This document shows, in pieces, positions 4,352 to 5,549 of a stretch of DNA of 5,549 nucleotides (the first letter of the stretch is position 1; every line of letters starts with the position of its first letter). This DNA is from JAKFXL01 sp947085765 (GTDB lineage: Bacteria > Pseudomonadota > Gammaproteobacteria > Tenderiales > Tenderiaceae), in the NCBI GenBank assembly GCA_947085765.1, contig CAMTXZ010000188.1, positions 1 to 5,549 on the forward strand, given 5' to 3'. The position numbers were made by a program, and so were the translations under genes. The notes beneath the pieces were generated by a model, which was not told the DNA's origin, searched no databases, and saw nothing but the letters and a program-made list of their open reading frames with translations.

Positions 4352-5109
4352 CATCGGATATTTGGGGGGCGTGCGTTGGCCGCAACCCACCGCCCTACGC
4401 CGCGCTGGGCGGGCAGCTGTATCGTCTGGTGGAAAGCCAGGAGCAGATAGCCACCATGGGGCTGGTGGACACCCTGGCAGAACAAGACCGGCTCGAACAC
4501 CTGATTGACGGGTCTAAGCCCGCCTATCATGTCGATGTTGAAGGTTTACACTATCTACTCTCAACCCCCTTCCGCTATCCGCCTCTGAAATTCGGTTCGC
4601 GCTTTGGCTCACGGTTTGAGCCAAGCCTGTTTTACGGTGCGAGAGCGATCACCACCGTGCTCACTGAAAGCGCCTACTACCGTTTCGTCTTCTGGGAGGG
4701 AATGGTGGCGCCACCGCCTTCAGGTGGCTACCAGACGCAACACACGCTCTTTGGAGCAGTATTTGAAACAGTGCACGGGATCCGCCTTCACAGGCCCCCG
4801 TTTGATGATTATCAAGCGGCATTAGCCCACAAGAACGACTACAGCGCTACCCAGCCACTGGGGCAAACCCTGCGTGAAATTGGGGTGCTGGCTATTGAAT
4901 ATCGTTCAGCCCGAGATCCGTTGCAGGGAATCAATGTTGCCCTTTACGCGCCGGCGGTTTTTACATCTCCGCGCCCGACCCTCCAAGAGGGCTATGTTTG
5001 CGAAACCACACCCTCTACCGTGGCGTTTGTTTCTAGTGAGAAGAAAATGTATTCGTTTGATCGAAACAGCTTTATGGTGGATGGAGCCATCCCCTGTCCA
5101 GCCACTTGA
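4348..5109 (+). CDS. RES-domain toxin (NAD-degrading)
   Basis: The 253 residues match RES toxins paired with Xre antitoxins. The RES domain runs from about 70 to 245. Visible family motifs are: the arginine block GSRFGSRFEPSLFYGA (83-98), with Tyr96; TVLTESAYYRF (103-113), with the conserved Glu107; and EYRSARDP (184-191), with the Ser187 of the Arg-Glu-Ser set. LYR at 24-26 may supply a further conserved Arg. Characterised relatives have an ADP-ribosyltransferase-like fold and deplete NAD in the cytoplasm. The GSRF tetrapeptide is doubled, which is unusual. GC content falls clearly from the first third to the last third of the gene. The start overlaps the antitoxin stop, and all expected residues are present, so it is probably active. 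Confidence 0.92.
   Translation: MTSDIWGACVGRNPPPYAALGGQLYRLVESQEQIATMGLVDTLAEQDRLEHLIDGSKPAYHVDVEGLHYLLSTPFRYPPLKFGSRFGSRFEPSLFYGARAITTVLTESAYYRFVFWEGMVAPPPSGGYQTQHTLFGAVFETVHGIRLHRPPFDDYQAALAHKNDYSATQPLGQTLREIGVLAIEYRSARDPLQGINVALYAPAVFTSPRPTLQEGYVCETTPSTVAFVSSEKKMYSFDRNSFMVDGAIPCPAT
4606..4622. repeat. Intragenic perfect inverted repeat in the toxin
   Basis: GGCTCA, the 5-base loop CGGTT, then TGAGCC lie inside the duplicated GSRF coding stretch. The repeat could form an mRNA hairpin that slows ribosomes at the toxin's active-site region, though it may be a by-product of the coding sequence. Confidence 0.4.
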
Positions 5110-5452
5110 AAGCACAGTAACAGAGAATATATATCACCTTCGTTCTACCTGCCCTGCCACACCCGTTTGGATTCCAATATTAAGATACTGCCCTGGCCGT
5201 GAGTAGGAATAAACTTCCCGTTTTTGAACTGGCCTGAGATTCGGCTGTTGTTTGAATTAATCTGCTCCAGCAGCCCTCTGGTAGGTGGGAGAGGGTTGGC
5301 AATAAAACTGAGGCACCCATCAAAACGGCAGATGCCACAGTGACTATTCTTGTGCGTGTACCCACATTTTCTTTAGCGTATGATGCGCGAATTCGAGTCG
5401 GGAGTTGTGGTATGTCTGGGCAAGTATTAATCAATCCAAGGAATGTCTATCT
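5110..5452. other. Gene-poor stretch between the toxin and rhlE
   Basis: No convincing gene, RNA gene or terminator was found in these 343 bases. A minus-strand frame is open for 75 codons (5145-5372) but lacks a usable start and Shine-Dalgarno sequence near its beginning; it may be a gene remnant. A small CTGCT/AGCAG dyad lies near 5262-5273. TATGAT (5379-5384) is a possible -10 for rhlE, but no -35 at the right distance is visible. If the left genes form an island, its right boundary should lie here, but no direct repeat could be linked to one on the left. Confidence 0.5.
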
Positions 5453-5549
5453 ATGTCATTTGCCTCATTAGGCTTGTGTGATGAGCTGTTGAAAGCCGTT
5501 GCAGAACAAGGTTATACAACGCCATCACCGATTCAACTTGAAGCGATTC
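5453..5549 (+). CDS. rhlE: ATP-dependent RNA helicase RhlE, N-terminal part (cut by window edge)
   Basis: The visible 32 codons start MSFASLGL and continue through LKAVAEQGYTTPSPIQLEAI. This is the typical start of gammaproteobacterial RhlE: E. coli begins MSFDSLGL and has AVAEQGY and PTPIQ at the same places. The SPIQ element is the Q-motif, which contacts the adenine of ATP in DEAD-box helicases. RhlE acts on RNA in ribosome assembly and decay in the cytoplasm. AAGGA lies 10 bases before the ATG. The rest of the gene is outside the window. SrmB-like or other DEAD-box paralogues are possible, but the MSFxSLGL start favours RhlE. Confidence 0.85.
   Translation, partial: MSFASLGLCDELLKAVAEQGYTTPSPIQLEAI

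Noticed and set aside
5180..5434. 84-codon minus-strand frame overlapping the rhlE upstream region
   Set aside because: It has only a TTG start, no Shine-Dalgarno sequence and no recognisable motifs, and it would run antisense through the rhlE leader.
1..5549. CRISPR array, tRNA or rRNA gene, insertion sequence
   Set aside because: No regularly spaced repeats, cloverleaf-compatible stretch, transposase or terminal inverted repeats were seen on either strand.

Overview
The window looks like accessory DNA in a gammaproteobacterial chromosome. The only core-genome anchor is the right edge. There the first 32 codons of a plus-strand gene read like the N-terminus of the DEAD-box RNA helicase RhlE (MSFASLGL, then AVAEQGY, then the Q-motif SPIQ). 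I cannot name the genus.

Left part (1-3067): every gene is on the minus strand. From upstream to downstream these are: a tyrosine-recombinase-fold protein that has lost key catalytic residues (2402-3067); a 16-codon micro-ORF (2335-2385); a Uma2/DUF820 PD-(D/E)XK nuclease-like protein (1735-2313); and a run of small unrecognised proteins (1359-1655, 882-1205, 607-879, 341-556, 150-344 and one cut by the left edge). Several of the small genes are tightly packed, with an ATGA overlap at 341-344 and a 2-base gap at 880-881. That suggests co-translation. Two intergenic gaps hold structured DNA: a nested dyad at 1250-1323 and a hairpin at 1686-1719.

Middle (3068-3345): a divergent control region. 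Towards the recombinase-like gene, TTGTCACA/TGTGACAA boxes flank a TATAAT. Towards the right-hand genes, a good sigma70 promoter (TTGACA, 17 bp, TATATT) is bracketed by two copies of an ACATTACT-G-AGTAATGT palindrome exactly 52 bp apart.

Right part (3346-5109): higher-GC, plus-strand genes. First is a 127-aa protein whose C-terminal half resembles the ribbon-helix-helix DNA-binding region of MatP, the Ter macrodomain organiser. A likely terminator and a second clean promoter follow. Next comes a two-gene RES/Xre toxin-antitoxin module, with the antitoxin first and an ATGA overlap into the toxin. From 5110 to 5452 there is no convincing gene; then rhlE begins.

The minus-strand cassette of small ORFs with a recombinase-fold protein, next to a toxin-antitoxin module, fits a genomic-island end or a plasmid-derived insert beside rhlE. 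No att site could be identified. The least ordinary part is the MatP-like regulator with its paired long palindromes and a nearby near-match to matS.
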